Origin: Oreohelix idahoensis
Lineage: Eukaryota > Mollusca > Gastropoda > Stylommatophora > Oreohelicidae
DNA length: 64,000 nt
Direction: 5' to 3'
NCBI GenBank assembly: GCA_024509875.1
Contig: JAMPIV010012453.1
Location: 496,001-560,000 of the forward strand
Positions 45,801 to 54,871 of this stretch are shown one piece after another. The first letter of the stretch is position 1. The number at the start of each line of letters is the position of its first letter. A program made the translations under genes and the position numbers. The notes under the pieces were generated by a model, which did not search any database, was not told where the DNA came from, and was given only the letters and a program-made list of their open reading frames with translations.

Positions 45801-45996
45801 GTTCCATGTTCCATAAGTCGTAGTCCGTAGTCCGTTCCAGTTCGTCGCCTTTAAAATCAGTCCGGTTTTCTCTCTTATATTGCTTGTAATCATAGTTTTA
45901 GACAAACAGGTGATTGGCCTGTTGTGCCTTTGCATGGTGGAGGGGCTGCCTCCTTACGGCCTCCATGCAGGCCGCCCTCCTCCTTTTTCATCCGGG
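42850..45996 (-). mobile_element. RTE-A: near full-length copy with A-to-G hypermutation
   Basis: A 3147-bp minus-strand insertion in the Gypsy-2 3' LTR, with a 13-bp target duplication and an AAGT-repeat tail. The minus-strand 5' end reads GCCCGGATGAAAAAGGAGGA. Compared with sister copies at 20470, 48026 and 52694, it carries dense sense-strand A-to-G changes (T-to-C on the plus strand) from about 43060 to 45600. The 5' 300 bp and blocks such as 43370-43470 are little changed. Confidence 0.93.
42858..45935 (-). CDS. RTE-A endonuclease/reverse transcriptase, 1025-residue open frame
   Basis: An APE endonuclease lies at about residues 40-280: TYGTWNTRSINGKEEEL, EILAITETKKKGQG, IIMLGDFSARVGGD, and SGHCLL where SDHxLL is expected. 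RT follows: AAGHDGITPEMVKYMGASGD, LCFMGLGGAFDGVPWSGLWD (FxDLxKAFDRVPW in the sister copy), TTTGVRQGDILSPCLF and LAFADDVVLIAG. The C-terminus reads QLRWFGHVCRVGEDRLPR and RPPGRPRVRWEDNIRQSL. Lys/Glu/Asn/Ile positions of the sister copy are widely Gly/Arg/Ser/Val here. Conserved Asp residues are lost (for example Asp to Gly in the palm motif FIDLEKAFDR), so the protein is unlikely to be active despite the open frame. Confidence 0.88.
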   Translation of the reverse strand: MQRHNRPITCLSKTMITSNIREKTGLILKATNWNGLRTTTYGTWNTRSINGKEEELMEEMRKAKLEILAITETKKKGQGVMDLDGNTLLYSGVPTSERAKGGVGCIVAKNQKDSVGGWSFVSGRIVVVGLEEGGAMVGLVMVYGPGGDERAEVKEEFFELLRGTVDDCLGEIIMLGDFSARVGGDHAGWGGVVGRYGEDALGDNGRRLLRFCSEQNLIITNTKFPHKRIHAYTRCEPTENERSVVDCAIVRRSSFGYVRDAGVWRGPEIGSGHCLLTIKRTTEGVARPGSCPAPRERPSRRTEEVSIGTCRLRDPEVKTRCRGLIATAVRDAEGRPDDLETLWLGFKDVVETAAAEACGEVRLGNRRGRTPWWTEEVGERMGERRMAWRQYLGARDMAGQMKKYRECVILRAEAESGVLAAGQRSWEEFGEGLEGDAQENQRLFYGTLGNMGKEGQCPLGFIKDRRGGLLTAPGEVVEGWGEYFSGLLDGGQGGASEVMATGTEEDANGDGDDMGMGRLRAALEGIGMGGAAGHDGITPEMVKYMGASGDLLLLRVLQAAWCNRAVPRDWEIAIVAPIFKGGDGRRCGDHGGMSLLSVPGGVCSGILGRRLRCLAGPQLDGAQCGFRAGRGTRDLIFTLRQLSEKALEYKSEIRLCFMGLGGAFDGVPWSGLWDCLAGGSIPAPLIHAMQSFCGSCRGCVRTADYKSEEFKTTTGVRQGDILSPCLFILLMDDVIKACKERTGKYSVGYWKMRQVCISELAFADDVVLIAGSETHLRSSLQVWGGELERRGMVMGSSGTKSMVISQKERGHRIGLGERVLEQVDHFKYLGAIIDRKGGIKEELATRKAVAGRLYQAINRGFLSKKEVGGKTRVAVCRSTCVPVLTCGCESWAVTTAHRGQIQTSEMRYLRKVVEVTRRDMVRNQTIRQGLKSHPLQTQIEQSQLRWFGHVCRVGEDRLPRRAWETGSQGSRPPGRPRVRWEDNIRQSLKDRGLEWNQARGKTADRIVWRSLFQTSTPHGRRGTTK

Positions 45997-46758
45997 CAAT
46001 AATATTTCCACCAGAAACAAACACTTGAAGTCATGATGACAAACAACCACCTAGCTTGAAAAGCCAGTATTACCTCATAGTACTACAGCACAACTTACAC
46101 ACAAATTGCAATAATAATATATGTCAATACAAAGATCCTATCTATAAATTGTGTACATACAACTTGTGATTACATTTGATTGTGATTCCTGGTTCACTTT
46201 GTAGTTGAATCAGGATATCTATTATTGACAGGAATTAATACATATTTTAAAAAGTTACACTTGACTTATTAAGATAGTCTTATAGAGTGTTCTATGTATG
46301 TGAGTGTCACAGTGTTGTAAAGTATTGTGGATTAAATTAAATTGTTTATCTGTCTGTTGGTTGTTGCGAACATACACTTCATCACTATCATAACCCTAGA
46401 CATTCAACGTAGTCATCTCAATATTCCAGAATAAGTCTGACTGAGGTATAAATGTGGTAGCAAAGTAAGGTCATCTGTAATACACCACACTTATTAGATA
46501 CAGATACCTTCACAGCTGATCTCAGTCAGTACACTAAGTCCCCTATAAATATTTATATCATCCCACTTTACCACAGGCAGATTATGTGGAAAGAGGATCC
46601 TTCTCTGTTACTCTCAAGTATTCCGCACCACAGAGAAGCACTGAAAGTAAACAGCTCTTATATAATCTTAATTTGGTGTTTGTGCTGTACTGGGAGGACT
46701 TCCATATGTTGTTTAGACTAGCAAAGGCAGTTCTCACTTTATTCATTCTTTTGTTGAT

Positions 46759-47151
46759 TTTTTTTTTTTTTTTTTTTTTTGTTTTTTTTTTTTTTTTTTT
46801 TTTTTTGGCGTTCGCCCGCTAATACTCGAGGCGAAATCTCAGGTTATCATTTATGTCTAACCTGACATTGATTTTACGTGAGTATCCCTTTATTTCTTGT
46901 ACAGAGACAAATGTCCCTCGCCATTCAGGCAAATACTCGCCGATTTCGGAGGTACCCATTGCAGCTGGGTCGGCTCAGGAGCCGCCAGTCCCTGGTCAAC
47001 GACACTCCTTCAAATGTCCTCGCCAGGTCTCGAGTTAATCCAGTCCAAATCCCGGTCGACGAAAAATCCTCAAATGCCGTCGCCCGGGTTTGATCCTGTA
47101 TCACCCGGTCGCCAGAGCGGTGTTGTAACCACTACGCTAGCGCGGCTCCCC
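46759..47151 (-). mobile_element. tRNA-headed SINE with long A tail
   Basis: A 393-bp minus-strand insertion between copies of TCTTTTGTTGAT (46747-46758 and 47152-47163). The minus-strand head GGAGCCGCGCTAGCGTAGTG is followed by TGGTTACAACAC and a box B-like GGATCAAACCC. It shares the head with the SINE at 7664-7953. Confidence 0.88.
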
Positions 47152-47509
47152 TCTTTTGTTGATGTCTTTGCTTGTTCCATTGTCTGGTGTTACTGTACTT
47201 TGCATCCTAGGTATGTGAATGTCATATGGTTTATTCCAATGGAATTATATGTGTTTTGGATTCATACTCAATGCTCCTGCGACTTTTGTGCGCATGATAT
47301 GAAGACTCTTATAGGATAGGTCATCACATATATAGATAACATATGTTTATTCTATAGTTCGTGGCAAGATCATATTTCTGGATTAAAATCATTATTAATG
47401 TTGCTAAGAAAACACGGATTGACAGTTAGACCCTCAAGGGTTCAGTTTGGTTGTTAGGAAATTTGATTTATTGGTCACCATGATGATCAGACTGTCAAAT
47501 GCATATTCA

Positions 47510-47870
47510 CCATCATCATTCCTTTCCGTTCCCCATGGAACATGGGGCTGAAACAGTTGCTCTCCATCTATTTCTATTCTGGGTTGTCTTTTTCAGCTGT
47601 GCCCAAGTCATTCCAATTTCCTCAGCCTCCTCTTCCACTGTTCTTCTCCAAGTTCTCCTTGGCCTCCCCACTCTTCTTTTCCCTTGTTGGTTCCAGTCAC
47701 AGGCACCTCTGGCTATGCTTGATTGTTCTCTTCTGAGTGTATGTCCTATCCATCCCCACCTTCTTACCTTAATTTCCATTTGTATTGGCTGTTGCCCGCA
47801 TCTTTTCCTTAGCTCTATATTTGTTATTACATCTGGCCATTTTATACTGAGGATCCTCGGAGACATCTAG
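47510..47870 (-). mobile_element. RTE-C-like LINE 3' end fragment
   Basis: The minus-strand frame 47516-47866 has RRWGWIGHTLRREQSSIARG, KRRVGRPRRTWRRTVEEEAE and a NRNRWRATV ending, followed by ATGATG repeats. It interrupts the Gypsy-3-like RT remnant. Confidence 0.82.
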
Positions 47871-48025
47871 TTACAAATATCTGTAGTTTGAAGGTGATAC
47901 TCTTTGAGACATGCCATGTCAAATGCATATTAGAATTAGATATTCCCAGTACAAAGAAACAAGTTATGAACATGTAAGGACTCATTACCTTTTATCACAA
48001 GTTCATTCCAATCTGCTCATTCCAA

Positions 48026-48356
48026 TCTGCTCCAGGACCTGTTCTCCCAGCTTAATCTGATGTCTTCTTTCTTCTCATGATATCACCATGGATTTTGTTT
48101 TAGAGCTGCTTATGACCATCCCTCTTTTCTCCAGCTCTTCCTTCCAGACTTGCAGGTTGGATTGGAGATGTGCCTCTGATTTAGCAATCAGGGCAACATC
48201 ATCAGCAAATGCCAGCTCCGAAATATAGACCTGTCTCATCTTCCAGTACCCCACTGAATACTTTCTTGTTCTCTCCTTACATGCCTTGATGACATTGTCC
48301 ATAAGGAGTATGAAGAGGTAAGGTGATAGGATATCACCTTGTCTTACACCAGTGTG
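48026..48356 (-). mobile_element. RTE-A internal fragment
   Basis: It encodes MDNVIKACKERTRKYSVGYW, LAFADDVALIAKS and the following thumb segment. It lacks the RTE 3' tail and has no obvious target duplication. It lies between the RT and RNase H parts of the Gypsy-3-like remnant and serves as another unedited comparator for 42850-45996. Confidence 0.85.
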
Positions 48357-48790
48357 AAGCTTTAAACAAGATTAAAAATGTATTTTCCAAGGTGCCGGTT
48401 TGGTGTTACCTAATATTTGCCTTGCCTTTCCACTTCAGGACTGATTCTTCCCACACTGGCATTGGCGGCTCTTCTACAATGGTTGAATGATACTCCACAC
48501 CCATGTCTCTATGTCAGCTGAATGTTACTGCCAGTTGAAACTTGTTATTCCATGAGCAAGAGAGAACTTCTGGCAATGAGTATGTGCAAACTATCCAGAT
48601 ATCTGCTCGGTGCACATCTTCAGACAGCTCACCACCCACTGACTTCCTTGGAACAAAGAACCATATCTAATTCTCGCCAACATGGATGGTTTTTACTCAT
48701 ACAGTACAGATATACCATCCTTCCCATCAAGGGAGATGATAACTTTCTGGTGAACTTGCTTTCACGAAATGTTATGAAAGAATAACATTG

Positions 48791-49556
48791 TGCAACACTG
48801 AAGAGTCTACTATACCAGATGGGTAAATTGACTGTTCCTATCATTATGCAGTGGTACACCAGCCAGTTGGAACAGCGATTATATTGCATGAACTTTAGTG
48901 TTAGTCAATGTGTGCTGGACATTTTGCTACAGAAACCAATGAACTTTTTAACTGATATTTTTTAGTAAATCGTAGATTACTGTTTAAAGATATTATCACT
49001 GATTCCGCTTGGTAGCATATTTTCTATTCAATACTGATTACTTATGATTAATATTTGTTCATATAACAAATTTGATAATTGACTGTCCACCGTTCTCAGG
49101 CAAAAACCCATGGTTTCCGCTGTGGAAGAGGGGTGCAATGTTGGGAGTCACTTTGCAGGGCTTTAAATTTCAATTATTTTTGTGTCATTTGACTACTGCA
49201 CTGCACTCCCATTGACCACATAGATGCATTACACCCCTTAGTGAGAATAAAGATGTGAGCGCGTTGCTAAGGGTGAGGTGTGCATGGAAACAACAATTGA
49301 GTAACCACCTTCGTTGCTGCAAGAAGAGTTTAGGAAGTGTGGCTTTGTCCATAATATATTCTATGTGTATGCCTTTTAGGCAACAAGCTGTTTCCTGAGA
49401 GAATGTGGTTTAAAGACCAATTTGTGGACGTGTCCATTCTATATTTCATTATTCCTATGTATGCCCAAGAGGCTGATGAACGTATACTTTGGAAATGTGT
49501 GTGCCAATTTTGGGGATTACAGGCAGTGTGAAAGCCTGAGTGTTTCGTATGTAATG
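48791..49556. other. Unannotated stretch
   Basis: It lies downstream of the Gypsy remnant. No coding motif or boundary was recognised. Confidence 0.4.
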
Positions 49557-49880
49557 AGTCTTCTTCTTCTTCTTCTGCATTCGTCCTGAAAAGGACGTTT
49601 GTTACGTTGTGTCGCCATTTACAGCAAAGCTGCGATATTTGCGCCTTTCGGCCCAACACATCCGGTTTCAGCATGGTATTTTTGGGACCGGGTTAGCCTT
49701 CCCTCTTTGATCCCTACTCTCTCAGCCAGACTGCAGTGATGCAGCCTGTTTCCAGGACCACCACTTGGAGGTGGAGTAGGGTCTTGGTCAGCTCTGGTTC
49801 GCTGACCCTGACGCAAGCAGTCAAGCTATGGGTCGCTGACCGCATTTATCACTGTTGCTGCGTCTTCGGTCCCTAACAAG
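49557..49880 (-). mobile_element. SINE-like retroposon with GAA-repeat tail
   Basis: Read on the minus strand, about 320 bp ends GCGACACAACGTAACAAACG, then CCTTTTCAGGACGAATGC and GAA repeats. The tail type is that of RTE-B, which suggests mobilisation by an RTE. A short TGAGT flanks both ends. Its 5' head was not matched to a tRNA. Confidence 0.6.
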
Positions 49881-50800
49881 TGAGTAACTCTTGACTATTC
49901 AACATTATTACTGCATTAGCAATTAACAGCACCAATTATTAGTATGTCCACAATGACAGTGTGACCAATGAATATATGTAAGGATTATTATTGGAAACTG
50001 ACTAATTATTTGCCTGACCACTTCAGTGGGTCTACTGTGGATTTGTAACATTAATAAAGTTCTCAGGACCGCCCACGCGCATTTATTCCTTTCTTTAAGG
50101 AAAGAAGTTTTTATGATGATGCTTTGATGCAGTATCATTTAAAAGAATAAACCCTGGACCTGAGCTATAATGATATATAAAACACACCACCACATACTCA
50201 TGACAATTAAAAAGTATGATCTTTGGTTGTTGTTTATATAACTTCAAATAAATTTTTACAATGAATCTAAAGCCTTTAATGGTTAAGTAAACTAGTGCTC
50301 TTGATATATAAAATGAAGAGTTATTCAATTTTCAACAAAGATATACACACTGTAGCACAAAATCTATCAGCAGAACATATAAGAAGGATGTGTTGGGAGA
50401 TGAGAAATAATAAAGGGTTAAAATAATCATGCAAAGAATGGATTGCTACAACAACAAAATTTCCTAATTATATTCATAACAAGTATTTTAACTTGTTAAA
50501 AATGCTCCATGGTGTCAGTGACTTTATTCTTTACTGCCTGGGCCAAAGTCTAGGCTCTTGCACCAGGGAGGTATTTTTACTTTTAAATATTGAATATGTT
50601 TGTTCTAAAATCACAAAAATCATTAAATTGTTGGCTTACAAAAATTTCAAATTTGGATTAACAATAAATTCCTTAATTTGGATTACTCTTGTACACAAGG
50701 CTCCGTACATTTCCCAGAGGTCTCTGATAAAACAAAGAAATAATGAGGCTAATGCTTTCTCAAGCATGTCATAAGTGGTGACTAATATGAGTCTATGCAT
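49881..50800. other. Unannotated AT-rich stretch
   Basis: No exon, RNA gene or transposon end was recognised. Confidence 0.4.
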
Positions 50801-50965
50801 GGGTCTGGCAACCTCAACATGTCAAACAAATTGCTACACAAACCACCACTACAAGAGCACATGAATGCTTAGGTGCAGGTTTCCCACAAGGGGACCAGAT
50901 GTAGTGGTGGCTCCATGCTCCATAGGGAGCAATTAGGCAAATGATTATGATGATGATGCATGCAA
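50801..50965 (+). mobile_element. Possible short retroposon 3' end with ATG repeats
   Basis: GGTGGCTCCATGCTCCATAG followed by ATTATGATGATGATG resembles the tails of the RTE-C/D type. It is weak and the 5' limit is unknown. Confidence 0.3.
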
Positions 50966-51221
50966 GCCAAAAACTGGCCGACAGCATTTTCATGTTGTAG
51001 GTTGGACCATCAGATGTCAACCATTTTTCTTTTCCATTCATTCATTTATTCATTTTTTTGCAATAGATTTTAAATCTTTTTTAAAATCAATTGTCATGTG
51101 TTGGAAATAAAAAAAAAGTTATTGAACCATCTATATTTCTGCAAACAATAATGATGATGAGACCTAACAAACATAAACAAGGCTACAGAAATTGTAACAA
51201 AACAATGAAGGCAAAACTCAC

Positions 51222-51280
51222 ATGACTGAGCCAGGGCAGTGTCCTGCTGATATAGGTGTCACATTCACATAGTATTCTTC
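51222..51280 (-). CDS. DCLRE1C: Artemis (DCLRE1C)-like exon carrying the AGHCPGS motif
   Basis: This is an internal 59-nt exon on the minus strand. It starts after an acceptor ending TACGCAG and ends at the donor GTGAGT. It encodes EEYYVNVTPISAGHCPGSV plus two bases of the next codon. AGHCPGS is the third metal-binding motif of the SNM1/Artemis metallo-beta-lactamase fold, the human H115 region. Its terminal two bases combine with the first base of the exon at 26039-26140 to give Met, so the two exons join in phase. Artemis is a nuclear endonuclease that opens hairpins and trims DNA ends in non-homologous end joining. The exon lies between an unannotated stretch and LINE-E, with no transposon sequence inside it. 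Upstream exons were not found and probably lie beyond the window. The assignment rests on three co-linear exons, since this one alone is short. Confidence 0.82.
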
Positions 51281-51369
51281 CTGCGTACGAGAACATAAGA
51301 ACAATTAGAATTTTATTAACATTTATATAGGTCCCAGCTTCTGAGCTATAGGTACGCCTCAATTCACAT

Positions 51370-52350
51370 CATCTCATCTCAGCCCGTAACCGGTCATGGG
51401 TCGTAGGGGTGCCATGGTGGAAGCATCAGCAGACAGGGTCCTCCACTGCTCTCTATCCTCAGCAATGCGTACAAGTGTGGAAAAACCGTGTCCTGCCCAT
51501 TCTTTGATGTTATCAGCCCAGGATTTTCTCTGCCTTCCTCTTCTCCGTTTACCTTCGACTGTTCCCTGAAGGATCGTTTTCGAAAGGGAGTCATGACGAG
51601 TTACATGCCCAAACCAGGCAAGCTTTCGACGTTTCACTGTTGACAAAAGTGGTTCTTGGTGGCCTGCATAGGTGTTTATCTTCTCTCTAACATAGACATT
51701 TGTTTTGTGCTCTTTATAGCAAATGCGCAAAATTCTTCTATAACATTTATGCTCGAAAGCCTGAATCCTTCGCTCCGTATCTGCAGTGAGTGTCCAGCTC
51801 TCACACCCATACAAGAGAATAGATAATACAAGTGATTTGTATAATTTGATCTTCACAGGAAAACTGATGTTACTTTTCCAGATCACATTCAACCTTGTCA
51901 TGGCAGCTGAGGCCATCTCAAGTCTTGTCTTGATTTCTTTAATTGATCTTCCATCACTGCATATAGTGGACCCGAGATATTTAAAGGTGTTAACTTCTTC
52001 TAACGTTTGCCCATTTAACGTAATGTTGGTCGGAACATGTTTCTTATGGCTATTCACCAATATCTTGCTTTTTTCTATATTAATTTCCATCCCATACGTT
52101 CTTGTTACTTTCTCCAGTCTAGAGGTAAGGTCTTGAAGTTCTGATTCTGATCCAGCTATCAGATCAATATCATCAGCAAAACGTAGGTTGCACAGAGGTC
52201 GGCCTCCAATCGATATGGTTGATTTATAATCGTAGAGAGCCTCCTGCATAATATGTTCTAGATAAATATTAAAGAGCACTGGGGACAGGATACATCCCTG
52301 CCGAACTCCTACAGTTGTTTTGAAAAATTCACAATGGCGTTCAATTCCTA
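51370..52350 (-). pseudogene. LINE-E: 5'-truncated RTE-like reverse transcriptase
   Basis: The minus-strand frame 51374-52384 starts in RT with FFKTTVGVRQGCILSPVLFN, then LRFADDIDLIAGSESELQDL (catalytic FADD intact). The C-terminal segments are LYGCESWTLTADTERRIQAF, RRKLAWFGHVTRHDSLSKTI and GKRRRGRQRKSWADNIKEWA. A GATGA-like tail follows the stop. The first residues before the RT are flanking sequence. Endonuclease and RT fingers are absent. It is closest in layout to LINE-D. It lies 90 bp from the 51.2-kb Artemis exon, in the same orientation. Confidence 0.85.
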
Positions 52351-52693
52351 GAGGTACATGTATAAACAAAAAGTGGCATAACAAACACTTGTATCATGGG
52401 TGTCCATGTGGTACATTCTTGTCTCACAATTACCTTTCTGAATTACTTCTCCACTTACATCACAAGAAATTAAAAAGAAAACACTATTTATATGCAAAAG
52501 AAAATATTATTTATATACTAATGCATAAATAAGATACAAGAACAAAAGGAAAAAAAAACAAGTTTTTTTGCTTCAACCTTCAATTCACTACAATCTAAAA
52601 GAAGAGTTAAACAGTTCTGTACAGCCTTGAATCCAGGGGCAGAATATTTGTCACAGGAAATTTACATGTTTAATTGCATTTTTATTTCAAGAC

Positions 52694-54846
52694 GCAAGAA
52701 ACCAAGTAAACGAGCAGGAGAAATGAGCATTAGGACCTACAAGCTGAGAGAGCCAGAAATTAAGACCAGATATCAGGGGCTTATTGCTACAGCAGTGAGC
52801 AACACAGAAGAACGACCTGATGACTTGGAAACCCTCTGGAATAAATTCAAGGATATCATAAAGACAGCTGCTGCAGAAGCATGCGGTGAAGTCCGACTTG
52901 GGAACCAGAGAAAGAGGACACCTTGGTGGACAGAGGAAGTCAAAGAGAAAATAAGAGAGAAGAAAATGGCATGGAAACAATACTTAGGAGCTAAAAACAC
53001 AACAGGACAAATGGAAAAATATAGAGAATATGTGACACTCAGAACAGAAGCAAAGAACAAAGTGCTAGCAGCAAAACAGAAGTCCTGGGAAGAATTTGGA
53101 GAAAAGCTAGAAAAAGATGCACAAGAAAACCAGAAATTGTTCTATAAAAACCTAAAGAACATGAGGAAAGAAAAACAATGCCCTCTCAAATTTATAAAGG
53201 ACAAGCAAGGCAAATTGCTTACTGCCCCGAAGGAAGTAATGGAAAGATGGAAAGAATATTTCTCAGAACTCCTGGATGGTGAGCATGATGAAGCATCAGA
53301 AATAATAAACACTAGCACAGAAGAGAAAACCAATGATGGTGAAGATGACATAAAGATGGAAGAACTGAGGGCAGCACTGGAGAAAATCAAGATGGGCAAA
53401 GCAGCAGGGCATGATGGTATAACACCAGAAATGGTTAAGTACATGGGAGCATCAGGCGACCTATTACTCTTAAAGGTCCTACAGGCAGCATGGTGCAACA
53501 AGACCATACCAAAGGATTGGGAGATTGCCATCATAACACCAATTTTCAAAAAGGGTGACAATCGACAATGTGGAAACCATAGAGGCATATCCCTTCTCAG
53601 TGTCCCTGGTAAAATCTACTCTAGAATCCTAGAGCAGAGACTCCGACGCCTAGCTGAGCCACAATTGGATGAGGTCCAGTGCGGATTCCGAGCAAACCGA
53701 AGTACTCAAGACCTAATCTTCACACTCAGACAGCTGAGTGAAAAGGCCCTTGGGTATAAGAGTGAGATCCATCTTTGTTTCATAGATCTGGAAAAGGCGT
53801 TTGACAGGGTCCCCTGGAGCAAACTTTGGGACTGTTTGGCAAGGAAGAATATTCCAGCACCTCTGATTCATGCAATACAGAGCTTCTACAAGTCTTGCAG
53901 AAATTATGTGAGGACAGCAAACCATAAGTCAGAAGAGTTCAGGACCACCACTGGTGTAAGACAAGGTGATATCCTATCACCTTACCTCTTCATACTCCTT
54001 ATTGACGATGTCATCAAGGCATGTAAGGAGAGAACAAGAAAGTATTCAGTGGGGTACTGGAAGATGAGACAGGTCTATATTTCGGAGCTGGCATTTGCTG
54101 ATGATGTTGCCCTGATTGCTAAATCAGAGGCACATCTCCAATCCAACCTGCAAGTCTGGAAGGAAGAGCTGGAGAAGAGAGGGATGGTCATAAGCAGCTC
54201 TAAAACAAAATCCATGGTGATATCACGAGAAGAAAGAAAACATCAGATTAGGTTGGGAGAACAGGTCCTGGAGCAGGTCGACCACTTTAAATATCTCGGA
54301 GCTATTATAGACCGAAAGGGAGGCATCAAAGAAGAGTTGGCCACTCGAAAAGCAGTGGCTGGGAGACTTTTTCAGGCCATAAATCGTGGATTCCTCAGCA
54401 AGAAAGAGGTTGGTAAGAAAACGAAGATGGCTGTATACCGCTCCACCTATGTCCCAGTCTTGACATATGGATGCGAGTCGTGGGCAATGACTACAACCCA
54501 CAAAAGCCAGATCCAAACCTCAGAAATGAGGTATCTGAGGAAAGTGGTTGAAGTAACAAGAAGAGACATGGTCCGCAACCAGACAATCCGTCAAGGCCTA
54601 AAATCCCATCCGCTGCAGACCCAAATAGAACAGTCCCAACTAAGATGGTTTGGCCATGTCTGCAGAATGGGAGAAGATCGGCTACCACGACAAGCATGGG
54701 AAACAAAGAGCCAGGGATCCAGACCTCCAGGACGACCCAGAGTCCGCTGGGAGGACAACATTAGACAATCTTTGAAGGACCGAGGACTAGAATGGAACCA
54801 GGCCAGGAAGAAGACAGCTCACGGTAGAAGGGGAACGACTAAGTGA
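52694..54846 (+). CDS. RTE-A reverse transcriptase, long open frame without endonuclease
   Basis: The frame is open from 52627, but the first roughly 22 codons are flanking genomic sequence, so no native start exists. RT motifs in order: AAGHDGITPEMVKYMGASGD, HRGISLLSVPGKIYSRIL, VQCGFRANRSTQDLIFTL, LCFIDLEKAFDRVPWSKLWD, TTTGVRQGDILSPYLF and LAFADDVALIAKS. The thumb and C-terminus follow: VDHFKYLGAIIDRKGGIKEE, YGCESWAM, QLRWFGHVCRMGEDRLPR and RPPGRPRVRWEDNIRQSL. A small internal deletion removes residues before the terminal HGRRGTTK. RT catalytic residues are intact. It is the natural reference for the hypermutated copy. Insertion is outside the identified Artemis exons. Confidence 0.9.
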
Positions 54847-54858
54847 GTGAGTGAGTAG
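52694..54858 (+). mobile_element. RTE-A: best-preserved copy, 5'-truncated
   Basis: A 2165-bp plus-strand insertion between 13-bp duplications TTTATTTCAAGAC (52681-52693 and 54859-54871), with a GAGT-repeat tail. Truncation removed the endonuclease. Confidence 0.93.
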
Positions 54859-54871
54859 TTTATTTCAAGAC

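Larger units (their letters stand above)
33932..46575 (+). mobile_element. Gypsy-2: Gmr1-like LTR retrotransposon with three later insertions
   Basis: The LTRs start TGTCGTG and end ACCACA, with the 5-bp duplication GGCAG at 33927-33931 and 46576-46580. Removing inserts, the LTRs are about 2.4 kb and differ at roughly 14 sites by eye (under 1%), so the element is young. Inserts are a 212-bp mini-RTE in the 5' LTR, a 211-bp mini-RTE in gag, and a 3.1-kb RTE-A in the 3' LTR. The internal order is Gag, zinc knuckle, integrase zinc region, integrase C-terminus, RT, RNase H. Protease and the integrase catalytic core are missing. Confidence 0.93.
40991..46575 (+). repeat. Gypsy-2 3' LTR, split by RTE-A
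   Basis: It is preceded by the purine-rich AAGTGGGGAGAA (40978-40989). LTR sequence runs 40991-42849 and 46010-46575, with the target duplication CAATAATATTTCC (42837-42849, 45997-46009) bracketing the RTE-A insert. It ends ACCACA before GGCAG. Confidence 0.92.
47215..48790 (+). pseudogene. Old Gypsy-3-like pol remnant, interrupted by two LINE fragments
   Basis: Plus-strand pieces are co-linear with the Gypsy-3 pol at 60258-63023. RT: SYGLFQWNYMCFGF and NAPATFVRM at 47230-47310, then LKSLLMLLRKHGLTVRPSR at about 47385-47450. RNase H: FRTDSSHTGIGG at about 48440 and MLLPVETCYSMSKRELLAMS, SRYLLGAHLQTAHHPLTSL at 48522-48650. Stops and frame changes are frequent. Insertions at about 47510-47870 and 48026-48356 break it. 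The third RNase H position reads TAH, as in Gypsy-3. Confidence 0.8.

Noticed and set aside
43894..45816. Several long plus-strand proline/serine-rich frames in the 43.9-45.8 kb region
   Set aside because: They are shadows of the minus-strand RTE-A frame. The A-to-G changes on the minus strand remove stops and enrich C on the plus strand, which produces Pro-rich spurious frames.
52627..52693. N-terminal 22 codons of the 52.6-kb frame as part of RTE-A
   Set aside because: The target duplication TTTATTTCAAGAC places the element start at 52694, so these codons are flanking sequence.
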